Positions 18,588 to 26,924 of a DNA stretch of 64,000 bases are shown here, one piece after another; position 1 is the stretch's first letter, and every line of letters starts with the position of its first letter. Origin of the DNA: DASSKA01 sp963839365 (GTDB taxonomy: Bacteria > Actinomycetota > Actinomycetes > Propionibacteriales > Nocardioidaceae); contig CAWIUT010000003.1 of the NCBI GenBank assembly GCA_963839365.1, forward strand, positions 310,001 through 374,000. Reading direction: 5' to 3'. The position numbers and the translations under genes were made by a program. Below the pieces are notes generated by a model. It was not told the origin of the DNA. It was given only the letters and a program-made list of their open reading frames with translations, and ran no database searches.

Positions 18588-19051
18588 GCCTTCAGCTCCT
18601 TCAGCAGCGGGATGCCGGTCATCACCAGCGTGATCAGACGGAACAGTGCCAAGCCGATCAGGGCGGTCAACCCCACCGGCCAGAACGCTACGGCGACCGC
18701 GATCGCCGGGACCGAGACGAACAGCAGCCGGAACAGCGCCGACGAGGTGATCTCGGAACGGCTCAGGTTCGCCGAGGCGATCATCTTCGCCAGGGACAGC
18801 TCGGTGGCCACGTGGTTGGCCAGCCCGAGCACCATGCCGACGGCCACGAACACCCCGGTCTGCCACTCACCCATGGGCACGAAGATCCACAGAGCGGCCG
18901 CGCTGAGGATCGCGGCCACCAGGACGGCCCGGCGCTGGTCACGCAGCACCTTCACGAGGGAGGGACGCCGCTGGGCGACGCCCTCAGGGCCGGCCGAGAC
19001 CTCTGCGGGGGCCTCGGCGGGGCCGGCGGGTACGTCGTCGGGGGTGGTCAC
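18584..19051 (-). CDS. atpI: AtpI-like membrane protein of the atp operon
   Basis: A 155-residue protein with four predicted membrane helices (about residues 43-62, 66-85, 104-124 and 126-145) and a Pro/Ala-rich N-terminus. It occupies the position of AtpI, thought to help assembly of the c ring, immediately before atpB. The GTG start has AGGA upstream. The sequence is poorly conserved, so the name rests on position and topology as much as on residues. Confidence 0.72.
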   Translation of the reverse strand: MTTPDDVPAGPAEAPAEVSAGPEGVAQRRPSLVKVLRDQRRAVLVAAILSAAALWIFVPMGEWQTGVFVAVGMVLGLANHVATELSLAKMIASANLSRSEITSSALFRLLFVSVPAIAVAVAFWPVGLTALIGLALFRLITLVMTGIPLLKELKA

Positions 19052-19093
19052 GGTGTCCTGCCTTTCCTGTGCTCACCGGGCTGACGCGCCCCG

Positions 19094-19315
19094 TCAGGGA
19101 CGCAGGAAGCCACGGACCCGGAGCCAGAATCCGACCGCGCCGCCGACCATCCCGGCCGCGATGCCGACCAGCGTGAAGACCGGCGAGGTGCCGACCGCGT
19201 GGTCGACGAGCAGACCGACGACCAGCCCGACCACGACGCAGCCGACGATGAGCCCGCCGAGCCCGACCAGGTCGCGGCCGCGCAGCGGCTTGCCTTGGTC
19301 GTTGTCATCGCTCAT
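19094..19315 (-). CDS. AtpZ/AtpI-type small membrane protein
   Basis: A 73-residue protein with two membrane helices separated by a short loop: GRDLVGLGGLIVGCVVVGLVVGLLVDH and SPVFTLVGIAAGMVGGAVGFW. This resembles the AtpZ/AtpI-like proteins that open ATP synthase operons and may help with Mg2+ transport or c-ring assembly; that role is tentative. The start is uncertain between the ATG at 19315 and a GTG four codons earlier (19327); GGAAG fits the former better. It is the first gene of the atp transcript. Confidence 0.72.
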   Translation of the reverse strand: MSDDNDQGKPLRGRDLVGLGGLIVGCVVVGLVVGLLVDHAVGTSPVFTLVGIAAGMVGGAVGFWLRVRGFLRP

Positions 19316-19625
19316 CACCCGAGCCACTTCCGTAGTTCCGGCACACGTCGCTCAACCCACCAGAACGGGGAAAGCCGTACAGATTTGAGTTCGCGACGCT
19401 ACCACAGTCGCGAGGGCACAGATTTCGCTGCGGGAGCGCGTGCATTGCGTCGGTCGTCATGATGGCGGCCGTCCCTGGTCGACGGGGTTGGTCACCCCGA
19501 GGTTGGAAGCTGGTCGGCGGGGTCGGGACCCCGGCCTCGAAGTTGCTTGTGAAAACTAGCACAAGGTGACCCGACTCGAAAAACCGGGTACCGGCCAGTA
19601 ACCAGGGTGGTCAGGCCCCTGGTGG
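19316..19625 (-). promoter_or_regulatory. ATP synthase operon leader with Rex-like site
   Basis: This 310-bp gap lies between wecA and the first atp gene and has no convincing gene of its own. At 19547-19564 is TTGTGAAAACTAGCACAA. It matches the Rex operator consensus TTGTGAA-N4-TTCACAA at 12 of 14 defined positions. A possible -10, TAGCGT, lies on the minus strand at 19401-19396, about 80 nt before the first gene. Rex senses the NADH/NAD+ ratio and is known to control respiratory and ATP synthase operons in streptomycetes. Control here is inferred. Confidence 0.5.
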
Positions 19626-20768
19626 TCAGCCCCTGGGCGAACCCGCGCGTTCGTAGTGTCGATGGTACCGCGGCAGCAGGAAGGTCAGCGCCACGGTCAC
19701 CGCCACCCAGGCCACCAGCACGATCGTGGTCAGCCGGGACGCGTACAGGCTGGCCAGCACTCCCCCGAACGCGATCAGCCCGGCCCACAGCCACATGATC
19801 AGCACCGCGACACGGTGGGAGTGGCCGATCTCCAGCAGCCGGTGGTGCAGGTGCTGCTTGTCAGGGGCGAACGGGGAACGGCCGGCGCGGGTACGACGTA
19901 CCACCGCCAGCACCAGGTCGGCGAACGGCACCACCAGGACCGCGATGGGCAGCACGATCGGCATCAGCGCCGGCAGCAGGCTGGCATGGGAGCCGCCTGC
20001 CCCCCGGGACATGTCGACCGAGGCGAACTGGCCGGTCAGGGTGAGCGCCGAGCCGGCCAGCACCAGGCCGATCAGCATCGAGCCGGAGTCGCCCATGAAG
20101 ATCCGCGCCGGGAAGAAGTTGTGCGGCAGGAAACCGACGCACGCACCGCCGAGCGCGGCACACAGCAGCGCCGCGGTGATCGCGAGCGTCTCCCCGTTGG
20201 CGTCGGCGAGCTTGTAGGAGAACACGAAGAAGGCGACCGCGCCGATGCCGACCACCCCGGCGGCGAGCCCGTCCAGACCGTCGACGAAGTTGACCGCGTT
20301 GACCGTGGCCACCACCACGACCACGCTCAAGATGGCCGCCTGCGCCGTGTCCGGGGAGAACTGCGACCCGCCGGGGAGCTGGAAGGAGTAGTACTGCACC
20401 CCGAACACGACCAGCAGGGACGCCGAGAGCACCTGACCGGCGAGCTTGGTCACGGCGTCCAGCTCGATCAGGTCGTCGACCACCCCGATCGCGCAGATCA
20501 GCGCTCCGGCGATCAGCACTACCCGGGCGTCCCGGAAGATCGAGTCGGTGCTCAACGACAGGAACGGCAGCCGACGCGCGACCAGGTAGCCGGCGGTCAG
20601 CCCGCCGAGCATCGCCAGCCCACCGAAGTACGGGATCGGCACCGCGTGCACGTCCCGGTCGCGCACCCGGGCGACCGCCCCGGTGCGCAGCGCGACCTCG
20701 CGGGCCACCACGCCCAGCAGGTAGGTGACCACCGCGGAGACCAGGAAGACGGTCAGGTACTCGCGCAT
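19626..20768 (-). CDS. wecA: Undecaprenyl-P GlcNAc-1-P transferase (WecA/MraY family)
   Basis: A 380-residue polytopic enzyme of the polyprenyl-phosphate sugar-1-phosphate transferase family, which starts lipid-linked glycan synthesis; in actinobacteria this is the arabinogalactan or teichoic acid linkage unit. Family motifs are HAVPIPYFGGLAML, GVVDDLIELDAVTKLAGQ, NAVNFVDGLDGLAAGV with the catalytic Asp residues, RIFMGDSGSMLIG and the sugar-binding HHRLLEIGHSH loop. About ten membrane helices are visible. The ATG overlaps the sua5 stop. Its place after prmC-sua5 and before the atp genes is the conserved actinobacterial order. Confidence 0.93.
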   Translation of the reverse strand: MREYLTVFLVSAVVTYLLGVVAREVALRTGAVARVRDRDVHAVPIPYFGGLAMLGGLTAGYLVARRLPFLSLSTDSIFRDARVVLIAGALICAIGVVDDLIELDAVTKLAGQVLSASLLVVFGVQYYSFQLPGGSQFSPDTAQAAILSVVVVVATVNAVNFVDGLDGLAAGVVGIGAVAFFVFSYKLADANGETLAITAALLCAALGGACVGFLPHNFFPARIFMGDSGSMLIGLVLAGSALTLTGQFASVDMSRGAGGSHASLLPALMPIVLPIAVLVVPFADLVLAVVRRTRAGRSPFAPDKQHLHHRLLEIGHSHRVAVLIMWLWAGLIAFGGVLASLYASRLTTIVLVAWVAVTVALTFLLPRYHRHYERAGSPRG

Positions 20769-21442
20769 CAGCCCTCGTCGACGATCTCGGCCCCGCGCTC
20801 CGCGACGATCTCGTTGAGCCGGCCCAGGTCCACTGCACCCAGCCGCAGCAGCCGGCCGGTCGGGCCTGTGGCGTCCACGATCGTGGACGGCAGCGGTCCC
20901 GGCGTCGGGCCGGCGTCCAGGACCACCTCCACCGCCTCGCCGAGCATCGACTCGGCCTGGTCGGCGTCGGTGGCGGCGTCCATGCCGGTCTTGTTCGCGC
21001 TGCTCACCGCCAGCGGACCGGTCCGCTCCAGCAGCTCGAGGGCCACCTCGTGGTCGGGCATCCGGACCGCAACCGTGCCGCGGGTCTCCCCCAGGTCCCA
21101 GCGCAGCGAGGGCTGCTGCCGACAGACCAGGGTCAGCGGTCCCGGCCACAGCTGCTCGACCAGCGCCCGGGCGTAGCCCGGCACCCCGACCGCCAGCGCG
21201 TCGAGGGTCCCCGGCGCCGAGACGAGCACCGGAGGCGGCATGTCCCGGCCGCGGCCCTTGGCCTCGAGCAGTCGCTTGACCGCCTCGGCGTCGAAGGCGT
21301 CCGCCCCGACGCCGTACACCGTGTCGGTGGGCAGCACCACCAGCTGCCCACGCTGCACCGCGAGAGCAGCCTCGGCGATGCCGGTGGCACGTGCGTCGGG
21401 GTCGTCGGTGTGGAAGCGGCGCGGGGCAGACTCGGTGCTCAC
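20768..21442 (-). CDS. L-threonylcarbamoyladenylate synthase (Sua5/YrdC)
   Basis: A 224-residue YrdC-domain enzyme that makes threonylcarbamoyl-AMP from Thr, bicarbonate and ATP for t6A modification of ANN-decoding tRNAs. Visible motifs are VVLPTDTVYGVGADAF, the K/R-rich KRLLEAKGRGRDMPPPVLV, LWPGPLTLV, TVAVRMPDH and PLAVSSANKTG. The GTG at 21442 was chosen because it begins a normal-length N-terminus 4 nt after the prmC stop; an upstream extension lies inside prmC. The longer Sua5 C-terminal domain is absent, so this is the short YwlC/YrdC form. Confidence 0.9.
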   Translation of the reverse strand: MSTESAPRRFHTDDPDARATGIAEAALAVQRGQLVVLPTDTVYGVGADAFDAEAVKRLLEAKGRGRDMPPPVLVSAPGTLDALAVGVPGYARALVEQLWPGPLTLVCRQQPSLRWDLGETRGTVAVRMPDHEVALELLERTGPLAVSSANKTGMDAATDADQAESMLGEAVEVVLDAGPTPGPLPSTIVDATGPTGRLLRLGAVDLGRLNEIVAERGAEIVDEG

Positions 21443-21446
21443 GACC

Positions 21447-22304
21447 TCATGGTGCCAGTCGCGCGGTGACATAGCGGGAGCGGCCGGCAAGATCCTCGTG
21501 GTCGCGTACCTCGACCCAGCGGCCGGTCCGAGCGAAGACCGACGGGGCCGCCTCGCCCTGGACATCGGCGTGCTCGCAACCGACGACCCCGGCGGGGCGC
21601 AGCAGCCGGGCCGCGGTGGTCTCCAGCACCCGGATCGCGTCCAGGCCGTCCTCGCCTGACCACAAGGCAGCGGCAGGGTCGTGGTCGCGGGCCTCGGGCG
21701 CCACCGTCGGGTAGGCGGTCATCGGGATGTACGGCGGGTTGCAGACCACCACGTCCACGGTGCCGTCCAGGTCGGGGAAGGCGGTGGCCATGTCCCCCTG
21801 GCGCAGGTCGACGCCGGAGCCGGCCAGGTTCCGCGCCGCCCAGCGCAGCGCGGCCTCCTCGAGCTCGACGGCGTGCACCTCGGCCTCCGGGACCTCGTGC
21901 ACGACGGACAGGGCGATCGCGCCGGAGCCGGTGCACAGATCCACCACCACCGGCATGCGGCCCCCCTCGACCAGCTCCCTGGCCCGGTCGAGCGCCCACC
22001 CGGCCAGCAGCTCGGTCTCCGGCCGAGGCACGAAGACGCCCGGGCCGACCGCGAGCTCCTCGTGCCGGAACGCTGCGGACCCGGTCAGGTGCTGCAACGG
22101 CTCCCGCGCAACCCGGCGGCCGAGCAACCCCTCGTAGACGCGCAGCTGCTCGTCGGTGGGGGCATCCCGCAGGCGAAGCCGGGCCCGGTCCGTGCCCAGC
22201 ACGTGGGCGAGGAGCTCGGCCGCGTCGTACTCCGGACTGGGCACGCCCGCCGCCTCCAGCCGGCCGGCCGCCTGGGCCAGCACCGCGGCGACGCCGGTCG
22301 TCAT
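21447..22304 (-). CDS. prmC: Release-factor glutamine methyltransferase
   Basis: A 285-residue SAM-dependent enzyme that methylates the Gln of the GGQ motif in peptide-chain release factors. The N-terminal helical domain (to about 85) is followed by GVFVPRPETELL, the SAM-binding VVDLCTGSGAIALSV and the catalytic VVVCNPPYIP. The gene overlaps the end of prfA, which encodes its substrate, so the two are translationally coupled. Tail residues (HEDLAGRSRYVTARL) are typical. Confidence 0.95.
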   Translation of the reverse strand: MTTGVAAVLAQAAGRLEAAGVPSPEYDAAELLAHVLGTDRARLRLRDAPTDEQLRVYEGLLGRRVAREPLQHLTGSAAFRHEELAVGPGVFVPRPETELLAGWALDRARELVEGGRMPVVVDLCTGSGAIALSVVHEVPEAEVHAVELEEAALRWAARNLAGSGVDLRQGDMATAFPDLDGTVDVVVCNPPYIPMTAYPTVAPEARDHDPAAALWSGEDGLDAIRVLETTAARLLRPAGVVGCEHADVQGEAAPSVFARTGRWVEVRDHEDLAGRSRYVTARLAP

Positions 22305-23395
22305 CCGATCTCCTGGGACTCCAGCGCCTCCAACCGGGTGGCGAGATCGGCCTCCACGCAGGAGCCGATCACCGCGTCCAGCTCGCCGCCGAGCACCTGG
22401 TCGAGGTTGTAGGACTTGAAGCCGGTGCGGTGGTCGGAGATCCGGTTCTCCGGGTAGTTGTAGGTGCGGATCCGCTCGGAGCGGTCCACGGTGCGCACCT
22501 GGGACTTGCGCGCGTCCGCGGCCTCGGCGGCGGCGGCGTCCTGGGCGGCCTGCAGCAGCCGGGAGCGCAGGATCCGCATGGCCTGCTCCCGGTTCTGCAG
22601 CTGGCTCTTCTCGTTCTGGCAGCTGACCACGATGCCCGTGGGCAGGTGGGTGATCCGGACCGCGGAGTCGGTGGTGTTCACGCTCTGCCCGCCAGGCCCC
22701 GAGGAGCGGAACACATCCACCCGCAGGTCCTTGTCCTCGATGGTGACGTCGACCGGCTCGGCCTCCGGCATCACGAGCACTCCGGCCGCCGAGGTGTGCA
22801 CCCGGCCCTGGCTCTCGGTGACCGGCACCCGTTGCACCCGGTGCACGCCGCCCTCGAACTTCAGCAAGGCGTACGGCGCCTCCCCGGGTCCGCCGTGCTG
22901 CGCCTTCGACGTCGCCTTCACCGCGACGGTCACCGACTTGTAGCCGCCCAGGTCGGACTCGGTGGCGTCGAGCTGCTCGAGCTTCCAGCCGCGCCGCTCG
23001 GCGTAGCGGGAGTACATCCGCAGCAGGTCCCCGGCGAACAGCGCGGACTCCTCGCCACCCTCGCCGGACTTGATCTCCACTATGGCGTCCTTGTCGTCCG
23101 CGGGGTCGCGCGGCACCAGCAGGCGCCGCAGCCGCTCCTCGGCCACACCCAGCCGTTCATCGAGCGCGGCGGCCTCCTCGGCGAACGCCTCGTCCTCCTG
23201 GGCGAGCTCGTGCGCCGCCTCGGTGTCCTCACCGAGCTGCTGCCACTCGTGGTAGGCGCGCACGACGGCGGTGAGCTGGGCGTAGCGCTGGTTCAGCCGG
23301 CGCGCCAACCCCTGGTCGGAGTGCGTCGCGGGGTCGGCCAGGCGCTGCTCCAGCTCGCGGTGCTCCGCGACCAGCCCGTCAACCGCCTCGAACAT
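22301..23395 (-). CDS. prfA: Peptide chain release factor 1
   Basis: A 364-residue RF1 that terminates translation at UAA and UAG. The stop-codon-reading domain and the catalytic loop RSSGPGGQSVNTTDSAVRI with GGQ are intact. The N-terminal coiled coil MFEAVDGLVAEHRELEQRL and the middle IKSGEGGEESALFAGDLLRMY are typical of RF1. The ATG at 23395 is chosen because GGAGG lies 7 nt upstream; the frame is open further upstream but without homology. It is followed by its methylase gene prmC with a 4-nt overlap. Confidence 0.96.
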   Translation of the reverse strand: MFEAVDGLVAEHRELEQRLADPATHSDQGLARRLNQRYAQLTAVVRAYHEWQQLGEDTEAAHELAQEDEAFAEEAAALDERLGVAEERLRRLLVPRDPADDKDAIVEIKSGEGGEESALFAGDLLRMYSRYAERRGWKLEQLDATESDLGGYKSVTVAVKATSKAQHGGPGEAPYALLKFEGGVHRVQRVPVTESQGRVHTSAAGVLVMPEAEPVDVTIEDKDLRVDVFRSSGPGGQSVNTTDSAVRITHLPTGIVVSCQNEKSQLQNREQAMRILRSRLLQAAQDAAAAEAADARKSQVRTVDRSERIRTYNYPENRISDHRTGFKSYNLDQVLGGELDAVIGSCVEADLATRLEALESQEIG

Positions 23396-23473
23396 CTCGC
23401 TCCCTCCAGTACGACGCCCAGCGCTCCGTCCGCAGCCGGTGGGCACAGCCGCCCGGCTGCGCCCGGACAAACG

Positions 23474-23515
23474 CGGCGCCGGCCCCCACAGCTCGAAGTG
23501 CGGAGACCGGCGCCG
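23474..23515 (-). terminator. Hairpin after rpmE
   Basis: CGGCGCCGG (23474-23482) pairs perfectly with CCGGCGCCG (23507-23515) across a 24-nt loop, beginning 9 nt after the rpmE stop on the minus strand. Only a short T run (GTTTG) follows, so termination or mRNA end protection is plausible but the structure is not a strong intrinsic terminator. Confidence 0.45.
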
Positions 23516-23524
23516 TTCGCGAAG

Positions 23525-23752
23525 CTACTTCTTCTTCGACCCCTGGGCGGCCTTGGCGTAGCGCTTCTCGAAGCGCGCCACACGGCCACCGGTGTCGAGG
23601 ATCTTCTGCTTGCCGGTGTAGAACGGGTGGCACTGCGAGCACACGTCGGCGTGGATGACGCCGTTGGCCGCGGTGCTGTGGGTGGTGAACGTGTTGCCGC
23701 AGGTGCAGGTCACCTGGGTCTCGACGTACTCCGGGTGGATGTCCTTCTTCAT
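23525..23752 (-). CDS. rpmE: Ribosomal protein bL31, zinc form
   Basis: A 75-residue large-subunit protein of the bridge region. The cysteines in TCTCGNTF and VCSQCHPFYTG mark the zinc-binding (C+) type A form; actinobacteria often also carry a zinc-free paralogue under Zur control. GAGAGGAAG precedes the ATG. It normally follows rho directly in this chromosomal order, but here about 4.6 kb with four other genes lie between the two. Confidence 0.97.
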   Translation of the reverse strand: MKKDIHPEYVETQVTCTCGNTFTTHSTAANGVIHADVCSQCHPFYTGKQKILDTGGRVARFEKRYAKAAQGSKKK

Positions 23753-23882
23753 GGTCTTCCTCTCGAGGGTGTCGGTCGCCGGGTCGCCGGGCGCGGACGC
23801 GCCGACGTGAACCGGAACCAGCCATCAAGTCTGCCAAAGGCCCCTCCCCCGGCGCCAACCGGGCCGGGCCCCGGCACCGATC

Positions 23883-25472
23883 TCAACCACGGCGAGAGGC
23901 GGTTTCTTCCCTGTGCTCGCCCGTGGGCTCCTCCCAGGGCCCCTCGGGCCACGGCTGGTCGACCATCGGCAGCACCAACCGGGCCGTGGTGCCCTCCCCC
24001 TCCACCGAGTCCAGCTCCAGCCGGCCCCCGTGGTTGTCGGCGATGGCCTGCACGATCCGCAGCCCCAGTCCGGTGCCGCCGATCTTGGCGTCCACGGCGT
24101 TGGAGGCGCGGTAGAACCGGGTGGCCAGGTGCGACATCTCGGGAGCCGGTATGCCGATGCCGTGGTCGGTGACCTCGATGTGTGCGCCGTCCCCGGCCTG
24201 CTTGACCCGGATCGTCACCGTGCCACCGTCGGGGCTGAACTTGAGCGCGTTCGACACCAGGTTGAGCAGCGCGCGGGACAGCTGGGCGTAGTCACCGCGC
24301 AGCACCATCGGCCGCGCCGGGTGCACCTCGGTGATGGTGACCCCCCGGTCCGCTGCCATGGTGCGCAGGTCGTGCGCCACGTCGGAGGTGAGGTGGGTGA
24401 GGTCGAGCACGTCGAAGCTGGTGCGGAACGCCTCCGCCTCCGCCTTGGACAACGTGAGCAGGTCCTCGATCAGGCCGCGCAGCCGCTCCACGTTGCGCTG
24501 GACGGCGGCCAGCATCCCCAGCTGGTGAGGCGCGAGCCGCTCCCCGAACTCGTCCTCGAACAGCTCGACGTAGCCCGCGATGCTGGTGAGCGGGGTGCGT
24601 AGCTCGTGGGACACGGTCGACAAGAAGTCGTCCTTGGCGCGGTCGAGGTCGCGCAGCTGCTCGACCACCTGTCCCTCCAGCGCCCGCACCCGGTCGTTCT
24701 CGTCCGCGAAGGCGTTCAGCGCCAGGGCCACCCGCCGCACCTCCCACGGGCCGGAGGGCACCGCGCGCGCACCGCTGTCGCCGGCTGCCAGCCGGTCCAC
24801 GGTCTTCTGCATGAGCACCAGGGGCCCGCTGATCCGGGAGGCCAACAGCATGCCGACCGCCCAGCCGAGGGCGGCACCCGCCAGAGTGAGCAGCGCCGCC
24901 GCCGCGATGGTCCAGCGCAGCTGGGTCCGCTCGGCGGCGTTCGCCGTCGCGAACCAGGCATGGATGCGCCTGCCGACGCGGTGGTTCGAGGTCCGGATCC
25001 GGTCGAACCTCTCCTTGCCGATCACGAAGAGCTGCTCGTTGATGTGTTGCGCTCCCGCCGGGAGAGCCAGCAGGACCTCGGCGTAGTCGACCACCCACCG
25101 GTGCGCGACGCCCGCCTGCTGCGCGACCAGCCGGGACAGCGGCTCACGGCCGCGTGTCAGCCGGCGCAGACGGGCCTCGTCACCGGGGAGCCGGGACAGC
25201 CCCGCGTGGTAGGGCGCGAGGAACCGCTTGTCACCGGTCGCGACCCAGCCGCGCAGGCCGGTCTCGGCGTCGGTGAGATCCTGGAGCACCGCATGGTTGG
25301 CGTCCGCGGCCGGGCCCGCGGCGTCGATCACGGAGTTCACGGTCCGGGTGACCTGGAGGATGCCGTACACGCCGACGGCCCCCCGAAGCAGCAGCAGGAA
25401 GATGAAGGCGAAGACCAGCGTTCGTAGCTGAGCCCGGATGCCGCCCAACCATCCCGCGGACGGCGGCCTCAT
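23883..25472 (-). CDS. CHASE3-HAMP sensor histidine kinase
   Basis: A 529-residue membrane sensor kinase. The order is membrane helix (about residues 18-38), an extracytoplasmic CHASE3-like helical sensor (about 45-180) with the family pattern DLTDAETGLRGWVATGDKRFL, a second membrane helix (about 186-210), HAMP (to about 262), HisKA with the phospho-accepting His289 in SHELRTPLTSI, and HATPase with NLVSNALKFS, DHGIGIP and GGTGLGL. The ATG at 25472 overlaps the stop of the glycosyltransferase gene. The kinase is last in an operon with a single-domain response regulator, a HEAT protein and a GT2 enzyme. The signal is unknown; CHASE3 sensors often respond to the cell envelope. Confidence 0.9.
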   Translation of the reverse strand: MRPPSAGWLGGIRAQLRTLVFAFIFLLLLRGAVGVYGILQVTRTVNSVIDAAGPAADANHAVLQDLTDAETGLRGWVATGDKRFLAPYHAGLSRLPGDEARLRRLTRGREPLSRLVAQQAGVAHRWVVDYAEVLLALPAGAQHINEQLFVIGKERFDRIRTSNHRVGRRIHAWFATANAAERTQLRWTIAAAALLTLAGAALGWAVGMLLASRISGPLVLMQKTVDRLAAGDSGARAVPSGPWEVRRVALALNAFADENDRVRALEGQVVEQLRDLDRAKDDFLSTVSHELRTPLTSIAGYVELFEDEFGERLAPHQLGMLAAVQRNVERLRGLIEDLLTLSKAEAEAFRTSFDVLDLTHLTSDVAHDLRTMAADRGVTITEVHPARPMVLRGDYAQLSRALLNLVSNALKFSPDGGTVTIRVKQAGDGAHIEVTDHGIGIPAPEMSHLATRFYRASNAVDAKIGGTGLGLRIVQAIADNHGGRLELDSVEGEGTTARLVLPMVDQPWPEGPWEEPTGEHREETASRRG

Positions 25473-26923
25473 GAGGACTCCAACCCACGGCGAGGCATCT
25501 CGCCCCACTCCATCGGCTTCTTGCGCCACGCCTCGACCGATCCGGACACCCGCCACCAGGCCGTGAGCTGCCGGTAGCCGAGGTTCTCCAGCAGGGCCGC
25601 GCCGAGCGCGGCGAACAGGTCACCCACCCCGCGGTAGCGCCGGTAGGAGAACTCCTCGAGGACCATGGCGCCCAGGGTGAGCACGGTGGAGTACAGCACC
25701 GACGCGGTCAGCAGCAGTCCCGCCATGGTCAGGTCCACCAGGTCGGTGTGGACCCAGCCGGCCCGCTCGGCGGCGTACCAACCGACCACGAACAGCAGGT
25801 AGCCCACCCCGAACAGCTCGAGGAACGGCGCCGCAAGCTCGAAGACCAGGAACCACGGCAGCGACACGAGCCCGACCACGCCGTACCGCCGGCGACCGAT
25901 CATGCTCCGGTGCCGGGTCAGGATCTCGGTGAGGCCGCGGTGCCAGCGCCGGCGTTGGTTGGCCAGCACGGGCCGGTCCTCGGGCGCCTCGGTCCACGCC
26001 ACCGGCTCGGAGACGAACACCACCCGACCGTCCTCGCCCAGCTCCCCCAGCCGCCGGTGCAGGCGCACCACCAGCTCGGCGTCCTCGCCGATGCAGGAGG
26101 AGTCCAACCCGCCGAGGTCGCGCAGCGTCTGCCTGCGGAACACTCCGAACGCCCCGGAGATGATCAGCAGACCACCCAGCCGGGACCAGGCGGCCCGTCC
26201 GATCATGAACGCTCGGAGGTACTCCACGACCTGGATGCGCGGCAGCCAGCGACGTGGCATGCGTACGTCGACCACCCGCCCGCCGCGGATCACGCACCCG
26301 TTGGCGATGCGGACCACGCCGCCGGAGGCGACGACGCGCTGTGGGTCGTCGGCGAACGGACGGGACACGTGCAACAGCGCGTCGGGGTCCATGACCGAGT
26401 CGGCATCCACGATGCACACCAGCGGTTTTCGGGCGGCGTTGATGCCGACGTTGACCGCGTCCGCCTTGCCCGCACCGTTGTCCTTGCAGACGAGCAGCAC
26501 GTTGTGGCTGCCCCGACGGCTGAGGTAGGTGGCGGTGACCCGGCCCCGCGACGGGATCTCGGGAGGGACGACGATCGGCGCCTGCACCATGTCGAACGCC
26601 TTGCAGAGCACCGCGACCGTGTCGTCGGTGGACCCGTCGTCGACCACCACCACCTCGAAGTCGGGATAGCGCATGGCGGTCATCGCCTGCACCGCGGCCA
26701 CGATCCCCGCGCTCTCGTTGTAGGCGGGCATCAGCACGGAGATGCCGGGCACGAACGGCTCGGCGAACGACTCGTCGTAGGCCGCGAAGTCGATCCGGCG
26801 GCGGTAGCTGTGGAAGTCCAGCAGGGCAAGCAGCATCAGCGCCAGGAAGCTGGTGTTGACCAGCACTGAGTAGCCGATGAAGAACCAGCCGAGCGCGGTC
26901 AGCGCGGGCATCAGGCCGCTCAT
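25469..26923 (-). CDS. Membrane GT2 glycosyltransferase (PgaC/BcsA-like)
   Basis: A 484-residue processive-type family 2 glycosyltransferase. An N-terminal membrane helix (about 10-36) precedes the catalytic domain with DDGSTD (95-100), the metal-binding DADS (173-176), the acidic GEDAEL (279-284) and QRRRW (323-327). At least three C-terminal membrane helices follow. The D, DxD, ED and QxxRW set is that of enzymes that polymerise and export beta-linked polysaccharide such as poly-GlcNAc, cellulose or hyaluronan. The sugar is not deducible. It overlaps the kinase gene and begins 1 nt after the HEAT-protein gene, so control of glycan production by the adjoining two-component proteins is likely. 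Confidence 0.88.
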   Translation of the reverse strand: MSGLMPALTALGWFFIGYSVLVNTSFLALMLLALLDFHSYRRRIDFAAYDESFAEPFVPGISVLMPAYNESAGIVAAVQAMTAMRYPDFEVVVVDDGSTDDTVAVLCKAFDMVQAPIVVPPEIPSRGRVTATYLSRRGSHNVLLVCKDNGAGKADAVNVGINAARKPLVCIVDADSVMDPDALLHVSRPFADDPQRVVASGGVVRIANGCVIRGGRVVDVRMPRRWLPRIQVVEYLRAFMIGRAAWSRLGGLLIISGAFGVFRRQTLRDLGGLDSSCIGEDAELVVRLHRRLGELGEDGRVVFVSEPVAWTEAPEDRPVLANQRRRWHRGLTEILTRHRSMIGRRRYGVVGLVSLPWFLVFELAAPFLELFGVGYLLFVVGWYAAERAGWVHTDLVDLTMAGLLLTASVLYSTVLTLGAMVLEEFSYRRYRGVGDLFAALGAALLENLGYRQLTAWWRVSGSVEAWRKKPMEWGEMPRRGLESS

Positions 26924-26924
26924 G

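Noticed and set aside
19305..19562. An 85-codon minus-strand frame before the ATP synthase operon
   Set aside because: No homology, odd composition, and it overlaps the likely promoter, the Rex-like site and the start of the atpZ-like gene.
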